Shown here: positions 51,098-63,995 of the stretch, piece after piece
How the letters are laid out: the number at the start of each line of letters is the position of its first letter
Position numbering within the stretch: position 1 is the stretch's first letter
NCBI GenBank assembly: GCA_947683425.1
Contig: CANTUQ010000081.1
Location: 9,916,501-9,980,500, forward strand
DNA: 64,000 bases
Direction: 5' to 3'
From: Excoecaria cochinchinensis
Lineage: Eukaryota; Streptophyta; Magnoliopsida; Malpighiales; Euphorbiaceae
Made by a program: the position numbers and the translations under genes
The notes under the pieces: model-generated
Database searches by the model: none
Told to the model about the DNA's origin: nothing
Seen by the model: the letters and a program-made list of their open reading frames with translations, nothing else

Positions 51098-54000
51098 CGT
51101 GAAGTCATATTGTTACTTTTATACGAAAACTTAAATAATTTCATATGCATATTCATTCATATACCATAACAAAAAATATTGTATTACATTTGATTCACAA
51201 TTACATTAGACATACTTATTGTTTACTTGACTCATTTAATTAATCATATAAAAAGTTATACCTCATGAAGTTCAGGAAAACGGTTTGCAAATCGAAATGT
51301 AAAGTCTGAAAATTCCCATTATGACTAGCATTTCCAAAATCATGCCAAAAATTGCAGTATTAGCACTTACTTAAACCATTTCATTTGTTCAAACTATTAA
51401 TTGATCAAAACCAAACAAAACATTTAGACTTACAGATTTCGTTCGAGCTTGAAATAAATATTCAAAGCTTCCTACATATCCCTATGGTGGGGAATCAGAA
51501 CCACGTAGTTCTACAAAAACCTTATACTTAAATAATCCAAGAATTAATCTTAAATCATTTTCTAAATTCAGTTATCTATCTCATGCATAATGCTTATTAT
51601 CTTACTTACCAATCAATACATCATTCACCGTATTCATTAAAACCACAAAAAAATACATATGAATTCCTTACCAATATACTTACTTAAATTGCACAGGCTA
51701 AAGTTCCGTAGGTAAACAGCACATAACATACCTGTGTTCTCATTTAAACATGTAACAAATATATATATATACATATACAAATTTTATTTACTGAATATTC
51801 AACCATAGTAAACATGCATATCAAATATTTCAATAATTCTTTACATAAACTTCATATAGACAAACATACTCGTAACTTTTGAACAATTTCATAACATGCC
51901 TTATTCACATACAATTTCTTAGACAGTCAATATTCATTTATACACATTCATTAGAGCAAATGTTGATTGCTTATCACTTTCCATTTCACAGATATCGGTT
52001 GATTATACAAAACACATAGGCATCCATAAAGGATCCAGAACACATTAGGGCGTGAGGCACGAGCTCAGAACATATTAACAAACACTTTCAGTTGATTAGT
52101 CACATACTTTTTGCACATCATTACAGAACATATTAATTCATTCACATAGCTTTATTCATTTAATTGCCTGCTAAGTCAAAAGGGGTGGATAAGCGAGTGA
52201 ACACATGGCAGTACCCGTGGGTACGATTCGAAAAGCAACATCATATTTTTCTCATTCAAAACATTTTCACATTGGGGATCTTAAACAAGATCCGTACACA
52301 TTGAGGTTCACGAGGAACCAAACAGGGACCTGATTATGGTCCAAATAGAACAGAGCGCTGCAGCTAACAGAACTTTATAGGCATGCCTATCTATCCACGA
52401 CTCGACTAATGCAGGCTAAATTCCCATATCATTATTAAATTCTTTCACATTTTACACATATATACCCATTTCATCAAACACTAGCATTATTCTTTGATGA
52501 TCACATAGATACATGTATCGGTATATATATATGCCTATCATATGCACTAATTTTATTTATCATATTCAAACTAGTCCTGTGTAGTTTCATAGATTAAGAT
52601 ATTCACATGATCGTATTAAATGTAATCATATTATTATTCATCATGCATTTACTTATTGCATATTAAATGGACTAATTACATTTATCATACCCGTATGAAC
52701 ATACTGAATATAAATATCTTATTAACATCATGCACTCATATAGACTTAACAAATAAATTACAATACTTTATGCACAAACAGCCCTTAACTAGTAATGATA
52801 GACAAAGTCTCATAATTCAATTACTAACATGCATAGAAGCATTTGAATAATTCACAGATTAAGGTACTCATTTTAATTATAGAGACATAATACAAGTGAA
52901 AAACCATGTAGAGGAGAAGATTTTCAAAACATTTAAGGACAGAGAGGTCTGTTGGGTGTTGCGCTCGCGATAGACGAGTCCTAGGAGGCGATCACGACTC
53001 TTGCTCACTGTCACGACTCGTGAAGGCGAGCTTAATAGAGCATAACAAAAGAGCAGAGGAAGGGGTGGGAGTTATCACGACTTGTGCTCGCCATCACGTG
53101 TCGTGCTTCCTATAACGAGACGTGCTCTTGAGCATGAGACATGCTCCCCCAAGCCGAACGGCTTTCACGCCGAACATAATCCCTTGCCTAGTGGAATCAC
53201 CAGCACGAGACGTGCTCCACCGGCACGAGATGTGCTCTCGTGCCGAATGGACTCCTAGTTGATCGGGCTTTCAACCGAGCGGGATCTCAGCACGAGTTGT
53301 GCTTCACAGCACGAGCCGTGCTCCCCATGCCGAGACGTGCTCTCATTACGAGCGGATCTCACTCCAAGCGGGATCCTGTTGCAAAGTCGTGAAGCTTGAC
53401 ACGACTCGTGTATTCCTCCGCTAACCGCTCGGCCAATCGGGAGGCGCTAGAATCACTGGGCTCTGTTGCAATCGTGACGAGCATCGCGCACGCGACAGAG
53501 TCGTGATTTCCCAATTTACCGACCAAATCTGCAGAAATTTCCAGAAACTCAAATCAAAACACCAAAAATCAGAATATGCATCAAAATAACAAAATCCCTA
53601 ACCTTAACTCCTTTGCTCCTAATTGCTTTCCTTGGTTGATCTTTCTTATTCCAAAACCCATCCAAAGTCTTTCTCATCAAAAATCCTCAGCAAAACACAC
53701 AAATTCACAAAACATAAATCTAGGGTTCCAAAAACCACTCAAAGAAATGGAAGAAGGAAATCAAACTTAAACTTACCTCTTCAAACCTAGCTCAAACCTC
53801 AAACAAAACACCCATCACTTTGCAACAACTCTAGCCAAAAGAAGATGGATCAAGATAAAACAAGAGGAAGAAGAAGAAGAGAAGAGGAAGTAGCGTGAGG
53901 AGGAGAGAACGGGAGAACAAGGTAGCTAAAAATGCTGCTCTCTCTTTCTCTCTCCTTACTATTTATAACCCTCTTTAATTCCTTGCCACATGTCATCTTT

Positions 54001-54308
54001 CCATAGGTCCAATTTAGATATTTGTGTTCAATTCTCCTTTTAATCCTCCAACTTCTCATATCCTTATGCACTGAGATTTTATAACTTAATAATCCTTCAC
54101 ATAGGCCCACATAAATAAATTTTATTCTTTCATTCATGTCAGAATTCCACACTTCACAATTTTACCATTGGCCGCACTTGTCGAAACTTTTACTTAAATC
54201 CTTAATTTGTCCATTTGGCAATACCTAACCCGTCAAATTACACAACTTTGATCACTACTCATCCACAATATGCCCAAATCCTTCTAGGGTACATTTCGGG
54301 GTGTAATA
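50620..54308 (-). repeat. Array LTR 2
   Basis: The plus-strand left end TATAACACCCCC (G to A at the second base) adjoins the PBS; the right end is GGGTGTAATA. Contains microsatellite A (51030-51095), a palindrome cluster (52941-53512) and a minus-strand TATA box at 53960-53970. It lacks the duplication seen in LTR 1. Confidence 0.88.
52941..53512. repeat. Palindrome cluster in array LTR 2
   Basis: Same class as 48031-48577, with extra or lost units. ATAACGAGACGTGCTC and GAGCATGAGACATGCTC are present here but not in LTR 1. Confidence 0.85.
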
Positions 54309-55445
54309 ATTCTTCCCTCCTAAAAGAATTTCTTCCTGAAATTCACTTACATCAGGAAAAACCCGAACACTACACTCCAATTCACTATCATACTCATACA
54401 CTTCACCTTCAACCTACTCACTTGCTTATACTTATCCTCATTGCTATACTCTCAAACCACTTCTTTAAAATCCGAGTAGCTATACGAATCATAACTTTCT
54501 CTTGTACATATCTAAACCCAAACTCATAAAAATCGATTTAAAGATATTCAATAGGCCCTTTTTCATCATCTTATGCTTAAATCGATCACATTCATCAAAA
54601 TAATCATCACTTAACCGCCAATCGGAAACCTAAGCACATATACCTCACGCATAAACCATTTAATTCACACCATCAACTACACAATTCCTTAATATGCCAA
54701 AGTCTTTTAGCATTCATTCATGCAAGGTTTCAAAATACTCTTTCTACTCAACTCTAACTATACACACAGTACATTCTCCTTAACAATTGCTATGCTCATA
54801 AATCACATACTTAGTCTTAATATCAAATACTCAATGTACACCCTGTCAGCTTTCTCTCCATCAAACACCTATGCAAATGTTTCTCATGTGTAATGAAAGG
54901 GATTATGATGCAATGAGGATGCGATGGTTCAGATATGCAAGATAATGTAAAAATGCGATTGATGCTATAATAATTCACTTTTCCCATCCCCATGGTTCAA
55001 TATGGTCTTATTCAAACACTTTTCTAGAGATAGCTGACAGGCATACAGAGCATTACCATATCCTTACAAAACACCAAACACTCCTCATTTCCAAAATATC
55101 AAAGTATTTATTCCCATAAGATAACCACATATCAATGAACTTCAAGATCTTCTATGAAACCTTCTCCTTAAGCCACCTATTATCAAACAACATCTTAATA
55201 GAACTCTGATAGTTCATCTAACGAACATATTCTAAATCGCACACACTCATAACAATTCAAAGCAGGTAGATCGTGAGCTACAGAGCCAACACTTAACTAA
55301 ACACTTTATCAAATCGAAAGGTTTCCCTTCCCAAAACATATCTAAATGACAAGGTTGTCCGCTTTGGCCAATGCTAAACTATACAGACACACTTCAAAAC
55401 ACCTAGTTAACCAGAACGGACTAAATCGGAGCTCTGATACAAAAT
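54309..55445 (-). other. Internal region 2 of the array, non-coding
   Basis: Near-identical in layout to 49482-50619, from TTCCCTCCTAAAAG to the degenerate PBS GAGCTCTGATACA. One base shorter overall by my coordinates. The ORF at 54215-54529 is not conserved as a frame in region 1. Confidence 0.85.
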
Positions 55446-55809
55446 TGTAACACCCCCAACTCCCACACGTGGCATATTGAAGAATGATGAGCTATGGTTA
55501 GTGGAGGATGCTACCAGACAAAGACACACATGGCAATACAGAAATCAGAATAATAAAATTTCTAACACAAGACCTCAAGACATGCACATCCTAAACCTAT
55601 GTCATCAAGACACCAGCATTCGCACTATAAGATATTACAAATTATAATAAATGCTAATAATTAAAACTTAATTACATGCCAAAATCAAAAACTCTTCCTA
55701 TACAGATCTACCGACTTGTTGGCCAAAGTTACAGTGGTGCTAAGCGATAACGCTTAGTCGGGCAAAACAAATAATGGGCAGCCACTGCGAGGCAAACACT
55801 TGCAAATCA

Positions 55810-55877
<68 letters not shown>

Positions 55878-56574
55878 ACATAAGCATAAAGGAAACTGGC
55901 TTCAACTAACGTGAAGTTATATCGTTACTTTTATACGAAAACTTAAATAATTTCATATTCATATTCATTCATATACCATAACAAAAAATATTGTATTACA
56001 TTTGATTCACAATTACATTAGACATACTTATTGTTTACCTGACTCATTTAATTAATCATATAAATAGTTATACCTCATGAAGTTCAAGAATACGGTTTGC
56101 AAATCGAAATATAAAGTCTGGAAATTCCCATTATGACTAACATTTCCAAAATCATGCCAAAAATTGCAGTATTAGCACTTACTTAAACCATTTCATTTGT
56201 TCAAACTATTAATTGATCAAAACCAAACAAAACATTTAGACTTACAGATTTGGTTAGAGCTTGAAATAAATATTCTAAGCTTCCTACGTATCCCTATGGT
56301 AGGAAATCAAAACCACGTAGTTCTACAAAAACCTTATACTTAAATAATCCAAGAATTAATCTTAAATCATTTTCTAAATTCAATTATCTATCTCATGCGT
56401 AACACTTATTATCTATCTTACTTACCAATCAATACATCATTCACCATATTCATTAAAACCACAAACAAATACATATGAATTCCTTATCAATATACTTACT
56501 GAAATTGCACAGGCTAAAGTTCCGTAGGTAAACAGCACATAACATACCTGTGTTCTCATTTAAACATATAACAA

Positions 56575-56627
<53 letters not shown>

Positions 56628-59298
56628 AATTTTATTTACTGAATGTTCAACTATAGTAAACATGCATATCAAATATTTCAATAAATCTTTACATAAACTT
56701 CATATAGACAAACATACTAGTAACTTTTGAACAGTTTCATAACATGCTTTATTCACATACAATTTCTTAGACAGTCAATATTCATTTATACACATTTGTT
56801 AGAGCAAATATTGATTGTTTATCACTTTCCATTTCACAGATATTGATTGATTATACAAAACACATAGGCATCCATAAAGGATCTAGAACACATTAGTTCG
56901 TGAGGCACGAGCTCAGAACATATTAATAAACACTTTCAGTTGATTAGTCACATACTTTTTGCACATCATTATAGAACATATTAATTCATTCACATAGCTT
57001 TATTCGTTTAATTGCCTGCTAAGTCAAAAGGGTGGATAAGCGAGTGAACACATGGCGATACCCGTGGGTACGATTCGAAAAGCAACATCATATTTTTCTC
57101 ATTCAAAACATTTTCACATTGGGGATCTTAAACAAGATCCGTACACATTGAGGTTCACGAGGAACCAAATAGGGACCTGATCAGGGTCCAAAAAGAATAG
57201 AGCTCTGCAGCTAACAGAACTCTATAGGCATGCCTATCTATCCACGACTCGACTAACGCATGCTAAATTCCCATATCATTATTAAATTCTTTCACATTTT
57301 ACACATATATACCCATTTCATCAAACACTAGCATTATTCTTTTATGATCACATAGATACATGTATTAGTACATATATATGCCTATCATATGCACTAATTT
57401 CATTTATCGTATTCAAACTAGTCATGCATAGTTTTATAGATTAAGATATTCACATGATCGTATTAAACGTAATCATATTATTATTCATCATGCATTTACT
57501 TAATGCATATTAAATGGACTAATTACATTTATCATACCCGTATGAACATACTGAATATAACTATCTTATTAACATCATGCACTCATATAGACTTAACAAA
57601 TAAATTACAATACTTTATGCACAAACAACCCTTAACTAGTAATGATAGACAAAGTCTCATAATTCAATTACTAACATGCATAGAAGCATTTGAATAATTC
57701 ACAGATTAAGGCACTCATTTTAATTATAGAGACATAATACAAGTGAGAAACCTTGCAGAGGAGGAGATTTTCAAAACATTTTAGGACAGAGAGGTCTGTC
57801 GGGTGTCGCGCTCGTGACAGACGAGTCCCAGGAGCCGATCACCAGTCATGCTCACTGTCATGACTCGTGATGTCGATCCTAATAGAGCATAACAAAAGAA
57901 CAGAGGAAGGGGGCGGGAGGTATCATGACTCGTGCTCGCCAGCACGAGACGTGCTCCCCCAAGCCGAACGGCTTTCACACCGAACGGAATCCCTTGCCGA
58001 GTGGAATCACCAGCATGAGTCGTTCTCCACCAGCACGAGACGTGCTCCACTAGCACGAGACGTGCTCCACTAGCACGAGACGTTCTTTCATGCCAAACGG
58101 ACTCCCAGCTAACCGAGCTTTCAACCGAGCGGGATCTCAGCACGAGTTGTGCTCCACAACACGAGTCGTGCTCCGCAACACGAGTCATGCTCCCCATACC
58201 GAGACGTGCTCTCATTACGAGCGAAACCTCACGCCGAGCGAGATCCTGATGCCGAGTCGTGAAGCTTGACATGACTCGTGCAATCCTCTGCTAATAGCTC
58301 GGCTGATCGGGAGGCACTGGAATCACTGGGCTCTATCGCGATCGCGACGAGCGTCGCGCTCACGACATTGTTGTGATTTCCTAGTTCTCCGACCAAATCT
58401 GCAGAAATTCTTTCATCCAAAACTCATACCCAAAACTCCCAATCAATTCAAAACTTTAACACAACTCAAATGATTCATTGAAAACCCATAACATTTGAAC
58501 AAATCTAAACAACTTAAACCCTATAGATTTCCAGAAACACAAATCAAGAACCCCAAAAATCAGAATATGCATCAAAATAACAAAATCCCTAACCTTAAAT
58601 CCTTTGCTCCTAATCGCTTTCCTTGGTTGATCTTTCTTGTTCCAAAACCCATCCAAAGTCTTTCTCATCCAAAATCCTCAGCAAAACAAACAAATTCACA
58701 AAACATAAATTTAGGGTTCCAAAAACCACTCAAAGAAATGGAAGAAGGAAATCAAACTTAAACTTACATCTTCAAACCTAGCTCAAACCTCAAACAAAAT
58801 GCCCATCACTTTGCAACAACTCCAGCCAAAAGAAGATGGATCAAGATAAAACAAGAGGAAGAAGAAGAAGAGAAGAGGAAGTAGCGTGAGGAGGAGAGAA
58901 CGGGAGAACAAGGCAGCTAAAAATGCTGCTCTCTCTTTCTCTCTCCTTGCTATTTATACCCCTCTCTAATTCCTTGCCACATGTCATCTTTCCATAGGTC
59001 CAATTTAGATATTGTGTCCAATTCTCCTTTTAATCCTCCAACTTCTCATATCCTTATGCACTGAGATTTTATAACTTAATAATCCTTCATATAGACCCAC
59101 ATAAATAAATTTTATTCTTTCAATCATGTCCGAATTCCACACTTCACAATTTTACCATTGGCCGTACTTGCCGAAACTTTTACTTAAATCCTTAATTTGT
59201 CCATTTGGCAATGCCTAACCCGTCAAATTACACAACTTTGATCACTACTCATCCACAATATGCCCAAATCCTTCTAGGGTACATTTCAGGGTGTGACA
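55446..59298 (-). repeat. Array LTR 3, with both canonical termini
   Basis: Begins TGTAACACCCCCAACTCCC and ends CAGGGTGTGACA, so it is the only one of the three with intact TG...CA ends. Microsatellites at 55811-55875 and 56574-56622, palindromes at 57786-58380, minus-strand TATA box at 58950-58960. The ORF at 57781-58272 is a translation of the palindromes. Confidence 0.9.
57786..58380. repeat. Palindrome cluster in array LTR 3, expanded
   Basis: Contains a local tandem of CTCCACTAGCACGAGACGTG units (about 58024-58085) not present at that length in LTRs 1 and 2, plus AACACGAGTCGTGCTCC pairs. It starts with TGTCGCGCTCGTGACAGACG as in LTR 1. Confidence 0.88.
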
Positions 59299-59478
59299 TT
59301 TGATACTACTTGTCAGTATCTAGAGCACCCGTATCCACTATATATGTGAATTAGAGCTAATCTATTGTATGCTTTTGATTGTCTAAGAGATGTAGTGAAG
59401 GTTTTTGTATATTAGTGATTATATAAGAGATGCAATTATATATTAAATGTACATGTATATGATTATGTGTGAGATGTT

Positions 59479-62168
59479 CTAACACCCTATACCCGCAAAT
59501 GATACATATATCGAATGTCACCACACTGTACCATATTGCACTCCTTAGATTTAGTGAATTTTTTTTTCCAACAATAACAATCATACATAATAATAACAAA
59601 CAATTACACTAACACACCATTATTATACTTAACCTGTATAACCTTGAGTTCATCCATTGCAGTCCTATACATGCCATGCCTATGTCAATATCCTTTGTCC
59701 CGTAAATTCTTTCGTTTATCAATAACATCGGCCACTATGATTTCTTTTCTTTTATAACCTGCACACAGTAACAACACTACGCGTTGAGCATTGTAATGGC
59801 CAGTGGTGGATACATATCCTAAATTTTCCATACTAAAACAACATGCATGCACATACAAGCATATATTTTTATTTCCATTATATGAACATTAAAATTATTA
59901 AAGACTTTTAGGTCACTTATGCCTTACTTGCAATGTCCTAATAGATCTTTTGCTTCAGTCATTATCTTATTCCTTTTTCATTAATTCAATAACCATACTT
60001 TAACAATACTATTACTGTTATCAGAATCATCAATAATTGTACTGTCAACTTTAACATTAATACTATTTTATTCAGTCTTTTATTTCTATGACCAGTTATA
60101 TTAACAATATTTGTAAATATCTTATTAACTTACTCATTTGTTTCTCTTTATTTGCTTATGACTTATATATATCAATTACAGTCTACGGTTGAGCACAATA
60201 TCAGTCACTGATATATCTATTGAGCAGTCATCATTATTGTTATTAACAGCACTGACTATCCATTATCGTTTCCTTTATAACCTTGATATTTCTTTTACAG
60301 AACTATTTTTAAAACTATAAACTTAATATGTATTTACCTTATTTGGTACTTAATTTTACTCAATTATATCTCATATTATATACTTGGATTGTCAAAGCTA
60401 TTACTTAATCCCTTAACTTATTTGTAGGCTTAACATCATTATCCTCTTAACTTTACATACAATTTCTATTATCGTTATTTGATTAATTATCTATTGATAC
60501 TATTTTACATTTAATTTCCTTATTACTATGACAAACAATACTATTATTACACCAGTACCTGAATTACTCACATTGTTAATTTATCATCATCTCAGTAATT
60601 ATCATTTCACTATTAACTTTCAACACTTAATGACAGTTCTATTTTCTTTCACGTCTTTAGTTTCGTTACTAACATTCGTAGGAGACCCCACTAATAAATT
60701 CTACATATACAATATTATGAAAATATTAATTATCATATTTTATACTTTGGATAATTAATCTAATCTGTAACACTTATTTCAGTTCTATAATAATGTCTTT
60801 TACATATTTTTATTACACACGCTTAATTTATTGTGACTTTATTATGAAATTTACAGTATTCAGTTAAGTTTACCTGACACATTATTATTTATCTTAATTA
60901 CATTATATTTCTTCAATGTAATATTACAAATTTTAAATACACATCTCGATTATTTTTAATCAGTTATAATAATCCTTTACTGGTCCAAAGACATTCTAAT
61001 TCTTTTATTAATGCTAATATTACTCATCTATTTTCTTATATTAATCCTATTGCCATTTCCACGCTATTAGCATTAACAGTAATATTTCTATTAATATTAA
61101 CATAATTATCATTATTTTCTCTAATGTCAATTAATTATACAATTAACATTCAAATTACCTGTCAATTATCTTTAAAATCCCTCATTTACCTCGATATTGA
61201 CAAATTCATAATTAGGTTCCTAGACTTCCATCAATTTATAGTTTTACCCCTTTACTTTTCATTTATTTACAATAATGCCATTAGTTAACTTATAATTATC
61301 CTTATTTTATTATCTAACAAGCAATAATATTGTTAATGTCAATTAAATCATTCATTTAAGGACATATACATTTATAGCACAAATAAAATTACATATTTGC
61401 AATTAGGTCCCTTAACTATAGTATAATTACAATTAGGTCTTCATACTATAGCATATTTACATCTAGGTCCTTTAACTATGCCGTATTTACACTTAGGTCC
61501 TTTAACATTTTTACCCTTATTAACATTTATTAACATATATATAGAAAAAATTACCATTTTACCCTCAAATCTTTTCATTAATTACGATTATACCCTTTTT
61601 CAAACAAATATCATTTCCATCACATATTAACCATTTAAAAGCTCATATTTACCATTTTACCTTGACCCTATCTTTATTCTTTATCCTTATCCTTATCACT
61701 TTAATCATTACCATATCTTATATTTATCGCATAATTACATGCATATCTTATCTTTATCACATAATCATTTATTTTTATGGTCAAATTTACCATTATGTCC
61801 TCAAAACTTTTTATTTATTTGAATTAAGTCCATTTTTCACACAAATATCATTTGAATCACAGATCAACCTTATCAAGCTCATTTTTGCCATTTGCCCCTG
61901 TATAAAACTGGCAGACATCTATGACCAGGATAAACGAGACGTGAACCCGATAGATTCAAAATAGAATAGAGGGACCCCGTAGGACCACCCCCATAGATTC
62001 AATATATAATAGAGGGACCCCGTGGGACTACCCCTATGATACAGACAACAGAAATACAGATCAATACTATATTAAAACAGAATAATACACATAATAGGAC
62101 AATCATTGGGCTATAATAAGTGAGACATCATGCTCACACCCGCGGTCTTATGTCCCTATGGCTACCTG
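59479..62168. other. AT-rich LTR-like relic
   Basis: Opens with TAACACCCTATACCCGC, an LTR-like start, directly after the Tekay LTR remnant. It continues as AT-rich sequence without a credible frame and ends at the Tat LTR start (62169). CATTTGCCCCTG near 61880 and TGTCCCTATGGCTACC near 62150 match 17415 and 17660, so it is probably a paralogue of the 13004-19494 relic. A paired GAGGGACCCCGT motif lies at 61970 and 62013. Confidence 0.45.
61391..61510. repeat. Four-copy 30-bp tandem repeat
   Basis: AGGTCC/AGGTCT recurs at 61405, 61435, 61465 and 61495 with an exact 30-bp period; the unit is close to TTTACANTTAGGTCCTTTAA. Confidence 0.85.
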
Positions 62169-63397
62169 TGACGCGCGTCGAACCTTGCAAAGGCCCTCAT
62201 TGAGCCCGCTTTTAGTGCTCAATGGATTGGTTCGCGTCTTTTTTATCTTGGACATCATGAGTCATTTTGGATGCCTCCTTCCCAATAGAAAATTGGAAAG
62301 GATCATCTAGCCTCACAACGCCTTTAGGCACCTTTGAGGTATTTTGAAGTCGCCACCCAATTTGCAAGAAATTGGAAAAGGTCTCTAACCTCTATTGGTC
62401 TAAACCAGAGATGGTGTTCGAAACTTCACTCTTATTAATGACTTAAGTCTATGAATGAGTTTTTAAGAAATTAAAATTCCATCTGTCATCTCACGCGATT
62501 GTGCATTGAATTTAAAGCGCATTTGTAAGCATATTGAAAGCGATAAATAAAGCAGTAAGTAAATAAATAAATTACGAATGAAAATTAGGACAGAACAATC
62601 CCCCAAAAATAAATTACAAAACAAAGAAATGGGATAAAACAATCCCCCAAAATAAAATAAAATAAGAAATCATAAATAAATAAAATTCGCCCCAAAATTA
62701 ATTGCAAGGGCCCCCAAAATGAACAAATAACACATACAAAATGATTAAAATGTATCATACATAAATCGGGTTATTTATTATATTTTAGGAATATTGGTTC
62801 CTTTTTGTTAACTTTAAAAGAATAGAGAACTATTTTTTGGGTATTGATTGAGAAAACCAGGATGAGTGATCCCATTTTATGAAAGTTAGTTCTCCATTGT
62901 GAAGGTGAGATTTTATTGGTTAAAATAGGACATTGGTCCATTTTATTAAGAAAAATTCCAAGTTATTAATTATTGTAAAAAAATGTGATTTTCTATAATA
63001 TGAACGAGTATAAAATACATTTTTACATACAACACATAAAAAATAATAATAATAAAAAGAACTACAACAATTAAAATACAAACCCTCAATTTGATGGTCT
63101 TTAATTCTTTGAACCTTCAACCCGTGCATAAATATGACTCACATAAATAAACAATTTTGAGGCAAATAAAACAAAAATAAAATGAAATGAAATGTTAGTA
63201 AAATAAACTAAATAATTAATGTAATATGAACAAATAAATTAATTGAATAAAATAATTAATTAAAATAATTAATAGATCAATCAAATAATAGCCAATTAAA
63301 CTAATCAGATATAAACACTTAATTAAATAGAAATAATTAAATATAAAACAATTGCATGCAAGAAATTGAAGAAAAGCAGAAGAATTGAATAGTGCAG

Positions 63398-63503
63398 AAA
63401 ACACAACTGTGTTTTCTTACGAAACACAGCTGTGTTTCCTCAGCAAGGCGTCGGGCAGTGTAGAAACATAGCTGTGTTTCTTACAGGACACGGCTGTGTT
63501 TCT
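63398..63503. repeat. Palindromes of the ACACAGCTGTGTTT class
   Basis: AACACAACTGTGTTTTC, AAACACAGCTGTGTTTCC, AACATAGCTGTGTTTC and ACACGGCTGTGTTTC, about 25-35 bp apart, within the third Tat LTR. Confidence 0.9.
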
Positions 63504-63825
63504 GCTCTGTCACGTAAAAAACACCGTTCACCGGAAGAAAACACTGCTTTTAATTTTAAAAAGCTAAAATCCACAAATCCAAACCACATGGCATGCATTA
63601 CTAACGATAAAACAACTTAAATTAAATTCATACCAGTTTTAACAATCAAAGAACAGTAAACAGAAGGCAATAAACCACAAAATCAACAGCAGCAACCAAT
63701 GGATTGAATCAACCAAAACACAACAGGAGGAGAGTAATTGGGCCAGATTATATGCATTTACGTTTGGACGGTCGGGTAGGACAAGAAAAACAAGAAAAAA
63801 ACTGAAGGGGGAAAGGATCGGACAT

Positions 63826-63995
63826 GCACGACTCGTGCATGCACTGCACGAGTCGTGCAATGCGTGCACGACTCTTGCACTCACTACATGGGTCGTCCAG
63901 TCCGATCGGGAATAGGGACAATCCAATGCAAAAGATAGGGCAAAAAATAGAGGGACAATCCGATTGAGAAACCAATAGTACGATCCGATCGGGAG
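63826..63995. repeat. Palindromes of the GCACGACTCGTGC class, followed by CCGATCGG words
   Basis: TGCACGACTCGTGCATGCA, TGCACGAGTCGTGCAATG and GTGCACGACTCTTGCAC lie at 63826-63882. TCCGATCGGGA then occurs near 63900 and 63984, with a decayed TCCGATTGAGA between. Confidence 0.85.

Larger units (their letters stand above)
44951..59298 (-). mobile_element. Non-coding LTR-internal-LTR-internal-LTR array (large-LTR, LARD-like)
   Basis: Three LTRs of about 3.7-4.5 kb (44951-49481, 50620-54308, 55446-59298) alternate with two internal regions of 1,138 and 1,137 bp. A PBS complement and PPT complement border the internal regions, giving minus orientation. No gag or pol exists, so it must have been mobilised by proteins of another element, most plausibly a Tekay relative with similar LTR ends. 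The right flank is TTTGA. The left LTR end has lost its terminal TGTAACACCC, so the matching TSD is only inferred from AGATGTTT. Unequal recombination between two copies explains the third LTR. Confidence 0.85.

Noticed and set aside
57781..58272. 163-codon minus-strand ORF
   Set aside because: It covers the palindrome cluster of array LTR 3; the equivalent frame is broken in LTRs 1 and 2.
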